Positions 40,680 through 51,372 of a stretch of 54,729 bases of DNA are shown piece by piece. A model generated the notes under the pieces. The model was not told the DNA's origin. It worked only from the letters and a program-made list of their open reading frames with translations, and did not search any database. Every line of letters starts with the position of its first letter. Position 1 is the first letter of the stretch. A program made the position numbers and the translations under genes. The stretch lies in the NCBI GenBank assembly GCA_016927815.1, contig JAFGLY010000013.1, positions 1 to 54,729 of the forward strand. The letters are read 5' to 3'. This stretch comes from Deltaproteobacteria bacterium (lineage in GTDB: Bacteria; Myxococcota_A; UBA796; JAFGLY01).

Positions 40680-42410
40680 ATGAGAAAGAGCACCCGCCTG
40701 CTGTTGTGGATCTCCGTCCTGGGGTTCGTCCTGTTCGCGGCGACCACCGCTGCGCTCGTCCTGGTCCTGTCCGGCGAACGGGTCCTGGGAGACCATGAGC
40801 CCCGCACCCTGGTGGTGGAACTGGGCCCGGCGCTGTGCGACGCACCGCGGGAAGGGACGTTCGTGATGGACCCGCAAAACCTCCCTCCCCTCCTCACGGA
40901 CGTCACCGCCGCCCTCCGGAAGGCTGCGGACGATCCGGAGGTCGCCGGTCTCCTGCTGGTGATCGAGCCCCTCGACATCGGGTTCGGCGGCGTCCAGGAA
41001 CTGGTCGCGGCCCTGGAGGCGTTCCGCGCGTCCGAGAAGCCGTGCGTCGCCCACGCCGACGAGTACGGCAACAAGGAGTACCTGCTGGCGGCGGCCTGCG
41101 GGCGGGTGGAGGTGTCGCCCGCGGGCATCGTGCTCGTGAACGGGCTGCACGTCACCGAGACCTACTACAAGGGCACGCTCGACCGAATCGGGGTGGACCC
41201 CGAGCTGGAGCACGTAGGCGATTTCAAGTCCGCGGTGGAGCCGTTCGAACGCACCGCGCCGTCCGAGGAGGCCCGCATGGCCACGGACGCCGTCCTGGAC
41301 TCGCTGTACGGGCAGTTCGTGGACGCGATCGCACGCGCTCGGGGCATGGAGCAGGACCGCGTCCGATCCCTGCTCGATCGCCCGCCGCTCTCCCCGAACC
41401 TGGCCCTGGAGGCCGGCATGGTGGACGCGGTCGCCTTCGAGAAGGAGGCCCGCGAGGCTGCCGGGGACGACGACGCCATCGATCTCTCCGACTACGTCCG
41501 GAAGGTCCGGCGGGCTCGCTCCAAGGGCGTCCGGATCGCGGTGGTCCACGCGGACGGGTCGATCGTCTCCGGAAAGAGCCGGATCGGGGTCCTCGGTGGA
41601 CGGTTCGTGGGAGACGAGGACACCGTCGAGCTCCTCGAAGACGTCCGAGACGACGACGACGTGGCGGCGGTGGTCCTGAGGGTGAATTCCCCCGGCGGGA
41701 GCGGGCTCGCGTCCGACAACATCTGGCGGGCGCTCCAGGAGGTCCGGGAGGAGAAGCCCGTCGTGGTGTCCATGTCGGACGTCGCCGCGAGCGGCGGGTA
41801 CTACATCGCCGCCGGCAGCGATCTCATCGTGGCCCAGCCTGCCACCTTGACGGGGTCCATCGGCGTGTTCGGCGGAAAGATGAACGTCGCGGGCCTCTAC
41901 GAGAAGATCGGCCTGACCCGTCATGTCTACAAGCGCGGCGAGATGGCGGACCTGTTCTCGAGCACCTCGGCCTTCTCGGAGGATGGCCGAGCTCGGTTCC
42001 GAGCCTACCTCGACGCGTTCTACGCGCTCTTCCTCGAGCGCGTCTCCGAGGGGCGGAACCTGGACGTGGCCCAGGTCCACGCCTCGGCACAGGGTCGCGT
42101 CTGGACCGGGGAGCAGGCCCTGGATCGGGGCCTGGTGGACGAACTCGGCGGCCTCGACGTGGCCATCCAGCGGGCCCGGGAGCTCGCGGGCGTCGAGGGG
42201 GAGACCGGGATCCTGCGCCTGCCCGCCGAGAAGACGATCGTGGAGCAGGTCTTGGAGGAGCTGACCCAGCCCGGCACCGGAGCGTCCCGCACCCTCGGGA
42301 CGGCGCTGCCGGAGGCGGGCGAAACCCTGGCGCTGGCCGAGACCCTGGCTCGGGTGCTGGAGGGCAGTGAGGTCGCGGCGATGCTTCCGGGCGTGATCGA
42401 ACTGTGGTGA
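40680..42410 (+). CDS. sppA: Signal peptide peptidase SppA, 67K type
   Basis: SppA is a membrane-bound serine protease that degrades cleaved signal peptides. The 576-residue double-domain protein has an N-terminal anchor (LLLWISVLGFVLFAATTAALVLVL), the first-half Lys183 in FKSAVEPF and the second-half Ser371 in VAASGGYYIA, the Lys/Ser dyad of the 67K type. Other family segments are VNSPGGSGLASDNIW and LTGSIGVFGGKMN. The start at 40680 gives the anchor directly; its ribosome-binding site is weak (GGTGG). The leader is long (about 270 nt) if transcribed from the dyad promoter. Confidence 0.92.
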   Translation: MRKSTRLLLWISVLGFVLFAATTAALVLVLSGERVLGDHEPRTLVVELGPALCDAPREGTFVMDPQNLPPLLTDVTAALRKAADDPEVAGLLLVIEPLDIGFGGVQELVAALEAFRASEKPCVAHADEYGNKEYLLAAACGRVEVSPAGIVLVNGLHVTETYYKGTLDRIGVDPELEHVGDFKSAVEPFERTAPSEEARMATDAVLDSLYGQFVDAIARARGMEQDRVRSLLDRPPLSPNLALEAGMVDAVAFEKEAREAAGDDDAIDLSDYVRKVRRARSKGVRIAVVHADGSIVSGKSRIGVLGGRFVGDEDTVELLEDVRDDDDVAAVVLRVNSPGGSGLASDNIWRALQEVREEKPVVVSMSDVAASGGYYIAAGSDLIVAQPATLTGSIGVFGGKMNVAGLYEKIGLTRHVYKRGEMADLFSSTSAFSEDGRARFRAYLDAFYALFLERVSEGRNLDVAQVHASAQGRVWTGEQALDRGLVDELGGLDVAIQRARELAGVEGETGILRLPAEKTIVEQVLEELTQPGTGASRTLGTALPEAGETLALAETLARVLEGSEVAAMLPGVIELW

Positions 42411-42471
42411 GCGGCTCGGGGTGCCTCGAGGCGCCGGGGGAGAGTTGCGACGGTGCCGGCGTCGTGCCTGT

Positions 42472-42488
42472 CTGACGCACGGCGTCAG
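42472..42488. terminator. Hairpin at the sppA/phosphoesterase-like convergent end
   Basis: Perfect 7-bp inverted repeat CTGACGC/GCGTCAG with a 3-nt loop, overlapping the stop of the minus-strand gene. No T-run; possibly a bidirectional end structure. Confidence 0.3.
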
Positions 42489-43684
42489 GATCGGGAGCCG
42501 GTGCGCCAGCCCTCGTCGTCCACGTAATCCACCCGGTAGACGTCCTGGAATCCGCCCTCGAGATCGTAGAGGCGGAACGTGGCCTCCATGCCTTCGGCGC
42601 GGAGCGTGATCCGCCACCAGCCGTACAGGGGGAAGTACTTGGCGTCGTACTGTCCGGGGAACCCCTCCCAGGAACGTTCCGCCCGGGCCGCGTCGATGAT
42701 GTTCTCCGGGACCTCCCTCTCCTGGGCACGCTGGTTGAACGCCTTGAGGAGGGAAAGGTCGAAGACCGTCTCCAGCTTGAGAGCCTCCGAGTTCCTCTCG
42801 TCGGCGACGCCCCAGCGCGCCAGGGTGGACGCCCCTGCCCCGCCCCCGCCCGCGTTGACGTGCAGCGTGCCGAACCGTCCGCCCACGAGGAACGCCTCGC
42901 TGGTGTACGGATCGGCGGTGAAGACGGCGCGCAGCTTCATGAGCTCGACGGTGTCCTCCACGAGTTCGAGAAGCTCCCCGGGAGCGCCCTCCCGGTTCGC
43001 CTGTCCACCCAGGGCCAGCGTCTGGAGCGGGTGGTGCATGAACACCACGAGACCGTCGTAGTCCTTGCCCTCCACGGCCTTGGGGATCCAGTAGAGCTGC
43101 TCCTGCCAGCGAGGCCCGAGGGCGCGCTTGTTGGTGTCGAGCACCAGGAAACGCCACCGACCCTTGGCCAGCCGGACGTCGAAGGCGTACCAGGAGGCCA
43201 CGCGCTTGAACCCGATGTTCACACCGACGCCGGGGAAAGCGGCTTCGTAGGAGCGGAGCTGGCGGTCCTTCTGGAACTCGCGATCCCCGGCCACCGGCAG
43301 CGTGGGGACGCGCTTGCGTCCAGCGTCGGCCAGGGTGCTCCCGGCCAGCAGGTTGTGCATGCGGTGGTCGAAGCGCCTCCAGGCGCCGGTCGATGCGGCG
43401 GGGACGTCGTCGCCCATGAGCGTGACCCAAGCCAGGTCCTGGCTGTCCACGGCGCGCACGAGGTCCTCCGCGATGGCATCGGCGACGCCCGGGTGGATGG
43501 CCCGCCCCGTGGCCCGGCCCCTCACCTTCTCGGCGTCGCGCAGGTTGCCGACCACGCCGAACGTGATGGGGCGCGGCGAGGCGATCTCGTCCCCGTCGTC
43601 CGCAGCGAGGGTGTGGCCCGCCACCCGGGACGGGTCCACGCCGCAGGCGGCGACGAACAGCAGGAGGGGAAGGAGAAAGCGCAT
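42485..43684 (-). CDS. Calcineurin-like phosphoesterase-fold lipoprotein lacking metal ligands
   Basis: The 399-residue protein has a lipobox VAAC (Cys14) and the overall pattern of calcineurin-like metallophosphoesterases (WRFLVLDTNKRALGPRWQEQLYWIP; VVFMHHPLQTLALGG; LHVNAGGGGAG). The metal-binding positions are changed. The first motif reads VVGNLRD (44-50; usual GDxH). GNHE reads GDREF (133-137). The last GHxH reads ADPYT (257-261). GDD (91-93) and HHP (217-219) remain. It is unlikely to bind the usual dinuclear metal centre. GGAGG lies 4 nt before the ATG. It follows glmS after 14 nt on the same strand. Confidence 0.75.
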   Translation of the reverse strand: MRFLLPLLLFVAACGVDPSRVAGHTLAADDGDEIASPRPITFGVVGNLRDAEKVRGRATGRAIHPGVADAIAEDLVRAVDSQDLAWVTLMGDDVPAASTGAWRRFDHRMHNLLAGSTLADAGRKRVPTLPVAGDREFQKDRQLRSYEAAFPGVGVNIGFKRVASWYAFDVRLAKGRWRFLVLDTNKRALGPRWQEQLYWIPKAVEGKDYDGLVVFMHHPLQTLALGGQANREGAPGELLELVEDTVELMKLRAVFTADPYTSEAFLVGGRFGTLHVNAGGGGAGASTLARWGVADERNSEALKLETVFDLSLLKAFNQRAQEREVPENIIDAARAERSWEGFPGQYDAKYFPLYGWWRITLRAEGMEATFRLYDLEGGFQDVYRVDYVDDEGWRTGSRS

Positions 43685-43698
43685 GAAACCTCCGAAGT

Positions 43699-45522
<1,824 letters not shown>

Positions 45523-45533
45523 GTGGTCTCCGT

Positions 45534-47435
45534 TCACCGGTTGGGGGACGCCAGCCGGCGCACCTCGCGATCCAGATCCTCGATGCTGTCGGGACCGTAA
45601 CCCCGCGCCTCCCACTCCACCCGCCCCGAGGGGCCCAGGATCCAGGTCGACGGGATGGCCCGGACCCCCAGCGAGCCCGCCAGCTCGGGGGCCCGGGCCA
45701 CGGTCAGGCCCTCGACCCCGAAGCGCCGGCGTCCGGCCTGGTACGCGTCTTCGCGCTCGTCCACGGACACCGCGAGCACCCATACGCCCAGGCCGCCGGC
45801 ACGCCACGCCGCCGCGGCGTGCGCCAGGGCGTTCAGTTCGTCCTTGCACGGTGCGCACCACGATGCCCAGAAGGCGATCACCACCGTGCGGCCCCTCAGG
45901 TCCGAGAGCGCGAGCGGCCCGGCGTCGGTGGCCAGCCGGGCGGTGGCGAGGACGGCCTCGGGGGAGCCCGGCGGCGGTTGGGTCGCCGCCGTGATCGCCT
46001 CCGGATCGGGTCGAGCCTCGAGCCGCCTCCGGGCCGCCTCCACGAGGGCCACGGGCTCTGCCGGCCCCTCGTAGAGGCGTCCGAGCGCGGCCTCCGCGTC
46101 GGGATGCCCCAGTGCGCCCGCCTCCGCCCAGGCGGCCAGGGCCGCTTCCCGGGCTCCCGACGTCTCGAGGAGCCGGGCCCGAGCCGCCGCCAGGTCGGGG
46201 GTCGGAGCTATGGGCACGGCTTCGGAAAGAGCCTCCAGGGCCCGATCGGATCCGGCGGCCGCCAGGGATTCCGCCTCCACGGAGAGGATCCGCATCCGGA
46301 GCGTGGCGTCGGCCCCTGGATCGAGACCGGGCGCCATGCGGCCCAGCGCCGCCCGCGCGCGGCCGGCGAACCCGGCCGCCCTCGAGGGGTCCCGCGACAG
46401 GAGCGCCTCAGCCGCTTCGAGGAGGCATGCCGGATCCGCGTCGACGCACGCCCGTTCCCAGGCCTCGGCCGCGAGGGGATGGCCGGCACGCGATCGCCAG
46501 CGGGCCTCGGCCCGGTGGATGCCGGCCCGCTCCGCAGGCGTGAGATCCGCAGGCAGGGGGCCGCCCCCCTGCGCCGCGGCTTCGCCGAGGTGGCGGAGCA
46601 TCACGGCTCCGAAGGGCAGCCGGGGTGGAAGCACCAGGCCCGGCACGATCCGGGCGAGACGCCTGGCCGACTCCCCCACCGCCGGATGGCCCGCCCGGGC
46701 GAGCACCTCCCAGGCTCGGAAGAGCGAGACCGGGTCCGCGCTGCCGAGCAGGGCCACAGCCGCCTCCACGGCCGCGTGCCGGGCCGGCCCGAGGCCCCGT
46801 TCGTCCACACCCCTGCCCCACAGCCCCACCGCCACGTCGGGGCGTCGGGGGTTCCGAGCCAGGGCCTCCAGCACGAGCGCCGCACCCGTGCGGGGATCGC
46901 CCGCCTCCGCGAGCGCCCGGACCGCCAGGCGGACGGCGTCGGCGTCCAACCGGCCATCGAGCGCCCGAAGGGCAGCTCGGGCGTCTCCGGCTGCGAGCAG
47001 GGCTTCGGCCTCGAGGAGCGCACCCGGCCCGGGCAGTCTCGATGCGGCCTCCGCCAAAGCCTCCCACGCAGCCGGATCGCGGGGGGTGGCCTCTATGGCC
47101 GCCCAGGCTCGGACGAGCGACGGCAGGGGCGCGTCCCCCAAAGCCGAGAGCTCCGAGGCCAGCGACCAGTCCGTGCCGGCCGCCCGCATGGCCCGCACCC
47201 ACGCGGCCAGGGCCTCGGGATCCTCCGGGGCGGCGCGCGCCGCGGATCGGGCCTCGTCCAGGGCTTGATCCGGCAACCCGGCCGCACCCCAGGCCGCGAC
47301 GAGCCCGGGCATCCCCGTTGCCGAGCGGGGAGAGGGCGCCGTCTCCTGCTGGATCTCCGGTGCGGGGGGCGGGAGGATCTCGGGAGGCCGATGCACGGAG
47401 CAGCCGGCCAGGAGGGCCAGGGCCAGCCCTCTCAT
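45534..47435 (-). CDS. Lipoprotein with TPR-like repeats and C-terminal TlpA thioredoxin domain
   Basis: The 633-residue protein has a short lipoprotein signal (LALALLAGC, Cys12), an Ala-rich helical repeat region resembling TPR/Sel1 repeats (about 40-470), and a TlpA/ResA-like domain with WCAPC (526-530) and cis-Pro IPSTW. TlpA domains reduce disulfides in the periplasm, for example in cytochrome c maturation. Fusion to a long helical repeat suggests a scaffold for clients. Its start overlaps the coaD stop (ATGA), and glmS follows closely, so coaD-tlpA-glmS is one operon. Confidence 0.85.
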   Translation of the reverse strand: MRGLALALLAGCSVHRPPEILPPPAPEIQQETAPSPRSATGMPGLVAAWGAAGLPDQALDEARSAARAAPEDPEALAAWVRAMRAAGTDWSLASELSALGDAPLPSLVRAWAAIEATPRDPAAWEALAEAASRLPGPGALLEAEALLAAGDARAALRALDGRLDADAVRLAVRALAEAGDPRTGAALVLEALARNPRRPDVAVGLWGRGVDERGLGPARHAAVEAAVALLGSADPVSLFRAWEVLARAGHPAVGESARRLARIVPGLVLPPRLPFGAVMLRHLGEAAAQGGGPLPADLTPAERAGIHRAEARWRSRAGHPLAAEAWERACVDADPACLLEAAEALLSRDPSRAAGFAGRARAALGRMAPGLDPGADATLRMRILSVEAESLAAAGSDRALEALSEAVPIAPTPDLAAARARLLETSGAREAALAAWAEAGALGHPDAEAALGRLYEGPAEPVALVEAARRRLEARPDPEAITAATQPPPGSPEAVLATARLATDAGPLALSDLRGRTVVIAFWASWCAPCKDELNALAHAAAAWRAGGLGVWVLAVSVDEREDAYQAGRRRFGVEGLTVARAPELAGSLGVRAIPSTWILGPSGRVEWEARGYGPDSIEDLDREVRRLASPNR

Positions 47436-47929
47436 GGGGACGGTCGGCCGGTCCCGGCTGCCTTCAGCGCGGCCAACGCGGCCGCGGGCACGTAGGCCGA
47501 CACGTCGCCGCCCGAGACCAGGATCTCCTTGACCAGGGAGGACGAGATGAAGATGAAGCGGGGGGCGGGCAGCAGGAACACCGTCTCGATGTTCGGGGCC
47601 ATGTCGCGGTTGGCCAGGCCGGCCTGGAACTCGAACTCGAAGTCCGCCACGGCGCGCAGGCCCCTCAAGATCACGCCCGCGCCGATGGAGCGGCAGAAGT
47701 CCACGAGCAGCCCCGAGAAGCAGGTGACCTCCACGTTCGGGATCTCGCGGGTGACCTCCCGCAACGTGGCGATGCGGACCTCCTTGGGCAGGAGGTACCG
47801 CTTGGCGGGGTTCTCCCCGACCCCGACGATCACCCGCTCGAACACGCACGCGCCACGCTGGATGATGTCCAGGTGCCCGAGCGTGACCGGATCGAAGGAG
47901 CCTGCGTAGACGGCCGCGCGCACGGGCAT
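47432..47929 (-). CDS. coaD: Phosphopantetheine adenylyltransferase
   Basis: CoaD makes dephospho-CoA from 4'-phosphopantetheine and ATP. The 165-residue protein has the nucleotidyltransferase motif YAGSFDPVTLGHLDII, LLVDFCRSIGAGVILRGLRAVADFEFE and the ISSSLVKEI motif. Length is standard. The start at 47929 has GGGAGG 5 nt upstream. Confidence 0.97.
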   Translation of the reverse strand: MPVRAAVYAGSFDPVTLGHLDIIQRGACVFERVIVGVGENPAKRYLLPKEVRIATLREVTREIPNVEVTCFSGLLVDFCRSIGAGVILRGLRAVADFEFEFQAGLANRDMAPNIETVFLLPAPRFIFISSSLVKEILVSGGDVSAYVPAAALAALKAAGTGRPSP

Positions 47930-48031
47930 GGAGGCCTCCCTGCCGCCGGACCTATCCCGCCGGGGACCGGACGGCGTGGGCCCGCACCCCCGCACCGATC
48001 CAGGCGCCACGCAACGCAGGGGAGACGGAGG

Positions 48032-48673
48032 CTAGTACCTCACGATCGCTCGGATCATCGCATCCCGGTCCACCGCCGGGAAGATCGTCTCCATCGGCAC
48101 CCACTTGGAGGACTCGTTCCACTTCCACCAGGTCCGGCCGTCGGGTTCGTCGTGATCCGCACCGAGCCACTGGGCGTCCTCCCCCTCGTACCCGGCAGGC
48201 GTGCTCCAATCCATGGCCACGTAGAAATCCTCGTTCATCACCAGGGCCAGAGAGGTAAGGTCCGCGTCCGCCCAGTGGTTGCCCCCCGGGAACACGCAGT
48301 GGGTCATGACGGTCTCGGCCAGCAGAGGTGTGCCCGGTTTGCCGTCGGCACCATCCGGAGCGTAGAGCTGGACGGCGAACTCCGTGTTCGGGGACCCCTC
48401 GTTGCCGATCCAGTACCTCACGACGAGCAGGTCCACCGGGTAGCTCTCCGCGGTGAACCGGACGGCGACCTGGGCGTGCAGCGCTTCGGTCTCCGGGACG
48501 AGCAGTTCTTCGGCAAACCCGTCGTCGTAGGCGATCTCGACCTCGTCGGTGTCCGTGTCGGTATCGACGTCGGTGTCGGTGTCGGCCTCACCCGTCTCCA
48601 CGACCTCCTCCGAGCAGGCCGACTGTCCGCTGGCCAGGAGCGCGAGCCCGGCCGTGGTGAGCACCCATCGCAT
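48032..48673 (-). CDS. DT-linker lipoprotein of unknown function
   Basis: The 213-residue protein has a lipobox QSAC (Cys20) and an Asp-Thr linker (residues 31-43). The mature domain is beta-rich with many Trp (GEDAQWLGADHDEPDGRTWWKW), reminiscent of a single jelly-roll or secreted carbohydrate-binding-like domain. The family is not recognised. The start at 48673 is preferred over 48679 because GGAGG then has a normal 6-nt spacing. TTGACG (48739-48734) with CAGGAT (48715-48710) on the minus strand may be the promoter. Confidence 0.72.
   Translation of the reverse strand: MRWVLTTAGLALLASGQSACSEEVVETGEADTDTDVDTDTDTDEVEIAYDDGFAEELLVPETEALHAQVAVRFTAESYPVDLLVVRYWIGNEGSPNTEFAVQLYAPDGADGKPGTPLLAETVMTHCVFPGGNHWADADLTSLALVMNEDFYVAMDWSTPAGYEGEDAQWLGADHDEPDGRTWWKWNESSKWVPMETIFPAVDRDAMIRAIVRY
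48545..48583 (-). repeat. Short Asp-Thr codon repeat
   Basis: A 39-nt tandem GAC-ACC/GAC-ACG-type tract encodes the DT linker of this lipoprotein, like the longer tract at 25412-25519. Confidence 0.8.
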
Positions 48674-48788
48674 CGGCATCCTCCGTTCGAGGGGAACCGG
48701 TCCTGGGGATCCTGCCAGGATCGTGCGGCCCGCGTCAACCACGACAGGGGCCGGCCGGTTTCGATCGTAGCCGGCCGCGTCGTCTGCG

Positions 48789-49925
48789 TCATGTCAATCG
48801 CCCGGGTTCCCGGCCTCCATGCGGGCGCGGTCGTCTGCGGGCGGAAGGACCCGGTGCATCCCGTCGGGGTTCGAGGGTCTCCAGGACCTTTCGGCCGAGT
48901 CGGGACAGGGCCACCTCGTCGCGGGCCTGATCGGGAGCCAGGAACCGAAAGCGGGTCCACCCCCGGGCTTCGGGTGCGCCCCGGGCGTCCACGCGGACCA
49001 CGTCCACGGCCCAGCGCCGGTGGGTGAAGGCGTGGGTCACGCACCCGAGCCGCTCCACGGCCCTGCTCCGGACGCCGAACCCCTCGGCGAGGAGCCGTAC
49101 CGCTTCCTCCTCGGGCGACTCGCCCGCCGCGATCGGCCCGTCCGGCGGGCCCCAGGTGCCGGCGAGCAGGCCCGGACCCGGCCGCTCGACCACCAGCACG
49201 GCACCCTGCTTCGCCCAGATCACCGCCACCCGCTGCTCAAGGGGTCTCGGGGTCCGGGTCCGGGACGACGGGACGGACGCTTCGATGCCCCGGGCACGGG
49301 CCAGGCATTCCCTGGCGAGCGGGCAGTCGGCGCAGCGAGGCCTCCGAGGAACGCAGACCGTGGCGCCGAGGTCCATGAGGGCCTGGTTGAACGCGCCGGC
49401 TCGGTCGGGCGGGATCCGGGATCGAACCCACGCCTCCACCTGCCGGATTCCGGACGACGGCGCCGGGTCCTGGCCGGTCAAGCGTGCCACCACCCGCCGG
49501 ACGTTGCCGTCCACGGCCGGCACCGCCTCGCCGAACGCGATGGAGGCCACCGCGCCCGCGCTGTAGGGGCCGAGGCCCGGCAGGTGAACCAGCTCCGCCG
49601 CCGTGCGGGGGAACACCCCGCGGGCCCACACCGCCCGGGCCGCGGCGTGCAGGTGGCGGGCCCGGCCGTAGTAGCCCAGGCCGGCCCACTGCTTCAGGAC
49701 CTCCTCAATCGGAGCACGCGCCAGATCCTCCACAGTTGGAAAGTGCTCCAGGAACCTGGTGTAATACTCGATCACGGTATCTGCGCGGGTCTGTTGGAGC
49801 ATGACCTCGGACACGAGCGTGCGGTAGGCGCGAAGGTCGGGGTCGGAGGGCGGATCCTCACGCCAGGGCAGTCGGCGGGCACGGGAGGCGTACCAGGCGA
49901 GGAGGGGATCGGTGGGGCCGGGCAT
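48789..49925 (-). CDS. mutY: A/G-specific adenine glycosylase MutY
   Basis: MutY removes adenine opposite 8-oxoguanine. The 378-residue protein has the catalytic Glu in LVSEVMLQQTRAD, the helix-hairpin-helix LPGLGPYSAGAVASIAFG, the catalytic Asp in AVDGNVRRV and the [4Fe-4S] ligands CVPRRPRCADCPLAREC (C-x6-C-x2-C-x5-C). A C-terminal NUDIX-like 8-oxoG reader follows. GGAGG lies 5 nt before the ATG. An octamer TATCCC 32 nt upstream may be its -10. Confidence 0.95.
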   Translation of the reverse strand: MPGPTDPLLAWYASRARRLPWREDPPSDPDLRAYRTLVSEVMLQQTRADTVIEYYTRFLEHFPTVEDLARAPIEEVLKQWAGLGYYGRARHLHAAARAVWARGVFPRTAAELVHLPGLGPYSAGAVASIAFGEAVPAVDGNVRRVVARLTGQDPAPSSGIRQVEAWVRSRIPPDRAGAFNQALMDLGATVCVPRRPRCADCPLARECLARARGIEASVPSSRTRTPRPLEQRVAVIWAKQGAVLVVERPGPGLLAGTWGPPDGPIAAGESPEEEAVRLLAEGFGVRSRAVERLGCVTHAFTHRRWAVDVVRVDARGAPEARGWTRFRFLAPDQARDEVALSRLGRKVLETLEPRRDAPGPSARRRPRPHGGREPGRLT

Positions 49926-49992
49926 CCGGACCTCCTACCCGGTCGCCCGGCGGCGCGGGATAGGGGGGCGCGTCCCCCGAGCACTCCGGCGC

Positions 49993-51366
49993 GTGTACGG
50001 CCCGCCCCCCGATCCCCGGCAGGTCGCTGTCCCGGCGGGTCCCCTCGACCTGCCGTGGCCATGGGTGGCCTGCCTCGTGGTGGGCGTGCTGCTGGTTCTC
50101 CTGGGCGTGTGGGGGGTCCGCCGGAGGCCGGCCTGGGGCGTGCTCGCGCTGGTTTCGGGCCACGTGATCGCGCTCACGGCGCCCGCGGCCGCGGTGCTCG
50201 ACCGCTACGTCTGGGGTGCCTGGCCCACGCTGGACAAGGCCGGCTCGTACCTGTTCTACCGCGAGGGCGTGCACCGGACGATCCTGGACGTCGTGCCGGT
50301 GGACCCCGCGTTGCGCCTGATCGGCGTCCACGTGGGGCACCTCTGGGTGGTGGCCGGCTTTGACCTGATCCTGCCCCCGCTCGGCGCGTTCGGAGCCACG
50401 AGCCTGCTCTGGCTGGTCCTGGGCTGGGGGTGCGCCGCGCTCTGCTTCCGGGAGGCGGGCGCCCGGTGGTGGCCTGCGTTGATCGCTGGGTTTCCCTTCG
50501 GCATGGGCCTCCACCAGTTCCGCGACGTCCAGTGGTTCACCGTCGAGAAACCCGCGGTCTTCGGCATCGCGTTGTTCTGCTGGGCGCTCCTCCGCACGCG
50601 GCGGACCCGCGGAATCGGTCCGATCCTCGTACTCGCAGCGGTCTTCGTGGGCAGCACGTTCCTCGACGTCTACCTGGGCCTCGTGGAGGGCGCCCTGGCG
50701 TGCCTGGCCCTGGTCGCGGCCCGGGATCGGCGCATGCTGGCGGCCGTGGGGGCCTCGGCCCTGGCCGTGCTCCCTCTCGTGCTCCTGCAGGTCCACCTCC
50801 TCCAGGGAGAGGGCGCGCTGGCCGATCCGGAGATCTGGCTGTGGGAGCGGGCGGCGCTGGACGTCGCGTCCCTCTGGCCCCCCCGCTGGAACCACCTCGA
50901 GGCCTGGCGGGCGCTCAACCTGCCGTTGCTCGCGCTGGGCGCCTGGGGTCTGTGGCGCGACCGACGCGATCCCCTCGCCCGGTTCGCGGCCCTGGGGGTG
51001 GTGGTGCTGGGCCTCCTGGCCCTGGGGCCCCGGCTCGTCGGCACCCGGGCGCACGGGATCCCCAACCCGTTCTTCCTGGCCCTCTGGTACGGGCTGCCGG
51101 GCGCGTGGCGCCTGGCCAAGCCCGAGTTCCTCCTCGAGGCCCCGGTGCTCCTGCTCCTGGGCTCGGCGGCGCGCGTGTTGTCCGGCCCCGCTTTCGGACG
51201 CCGCCTTCTGGCCGTACTGCACGCGTTGCTGCTCGCGGGCTGGATCCTGTCGGTCCGCACGCACCCTGCGTATCCGGGGTTCTCGCAGCCGGTGACGGTG
51301 CGCCTGGCCCCGCACTGGCAGGACACCCTGGGCCCAGGCGCGGTACGCCCGCTGCCGGATCCGTAG
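49993..51366 (+). CDS. Polytopic membrane protein, unknown (glycosyltransferase-like topology)
   Basis: The 457-residue protein has about ten membrane segments (WVACLVVGVLLVLLGVWGV; LLWLVLGWGCAAL; ILVLAAVFVGSTFLDVYLGL; LAVLPLVLLQV) with short loops, and a periplasmic-looking C-terminus. The layout resembles membrane mannosyl/arabinosyltransferase-type proteins, but no catalytic motif was identified. The start is uncertain: the frame is open from 49912, overlapping mutY; GTG 49993 is chosen to avoid that overlap but has no clear ribosome-binding site. Confidence 0.65.
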   Translation: MYGPPPDPRQVAVPAGPLDLPWPWVACLVVGVLLVLLGVWGVRRRPAWGVLALVSGHVIALTAPAAAVLDRYVWGAWPTLDKAGSYLFYREGVHRTILDVVPVDPALRLIGVHVGHLWVVAGFDLILPPLGAFGATSLLWLVLGWGCAALCFREAGARWWPALIAGFPFGMGLHQFRDVQWFTVEKPAVFGIALFCWALLRTRRTRGIGPILVLAAVFVGSTFLDVYLGLVEGALACLALVAARDRRMLAAVGASALAVLPLVLLQVHLLQGEGALADPEIWLWERAALDVASLWPPRWNHLEAWRALNLPLLALGAWGLWRDRRDPLARFAALGVVVLGLLALGPRLVGTRAHGIPNPFFLALWYGLPGAWRLAKPEFLLEAPVLLLLGSAARVLSGPAFGRRLLAVLHALLLAGWILSVRTHPAYPGFSQPVTVRLAPHWQDTLGPGAVRPLPDP

Positions 51367-51372
51367 GGGTCC

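Noticed and set aside
45523-45533. glmS ribozyme upstream of glmS
   Set aside because: Only 11 nt separate glmS from the upstream gene, so there is no room for it.
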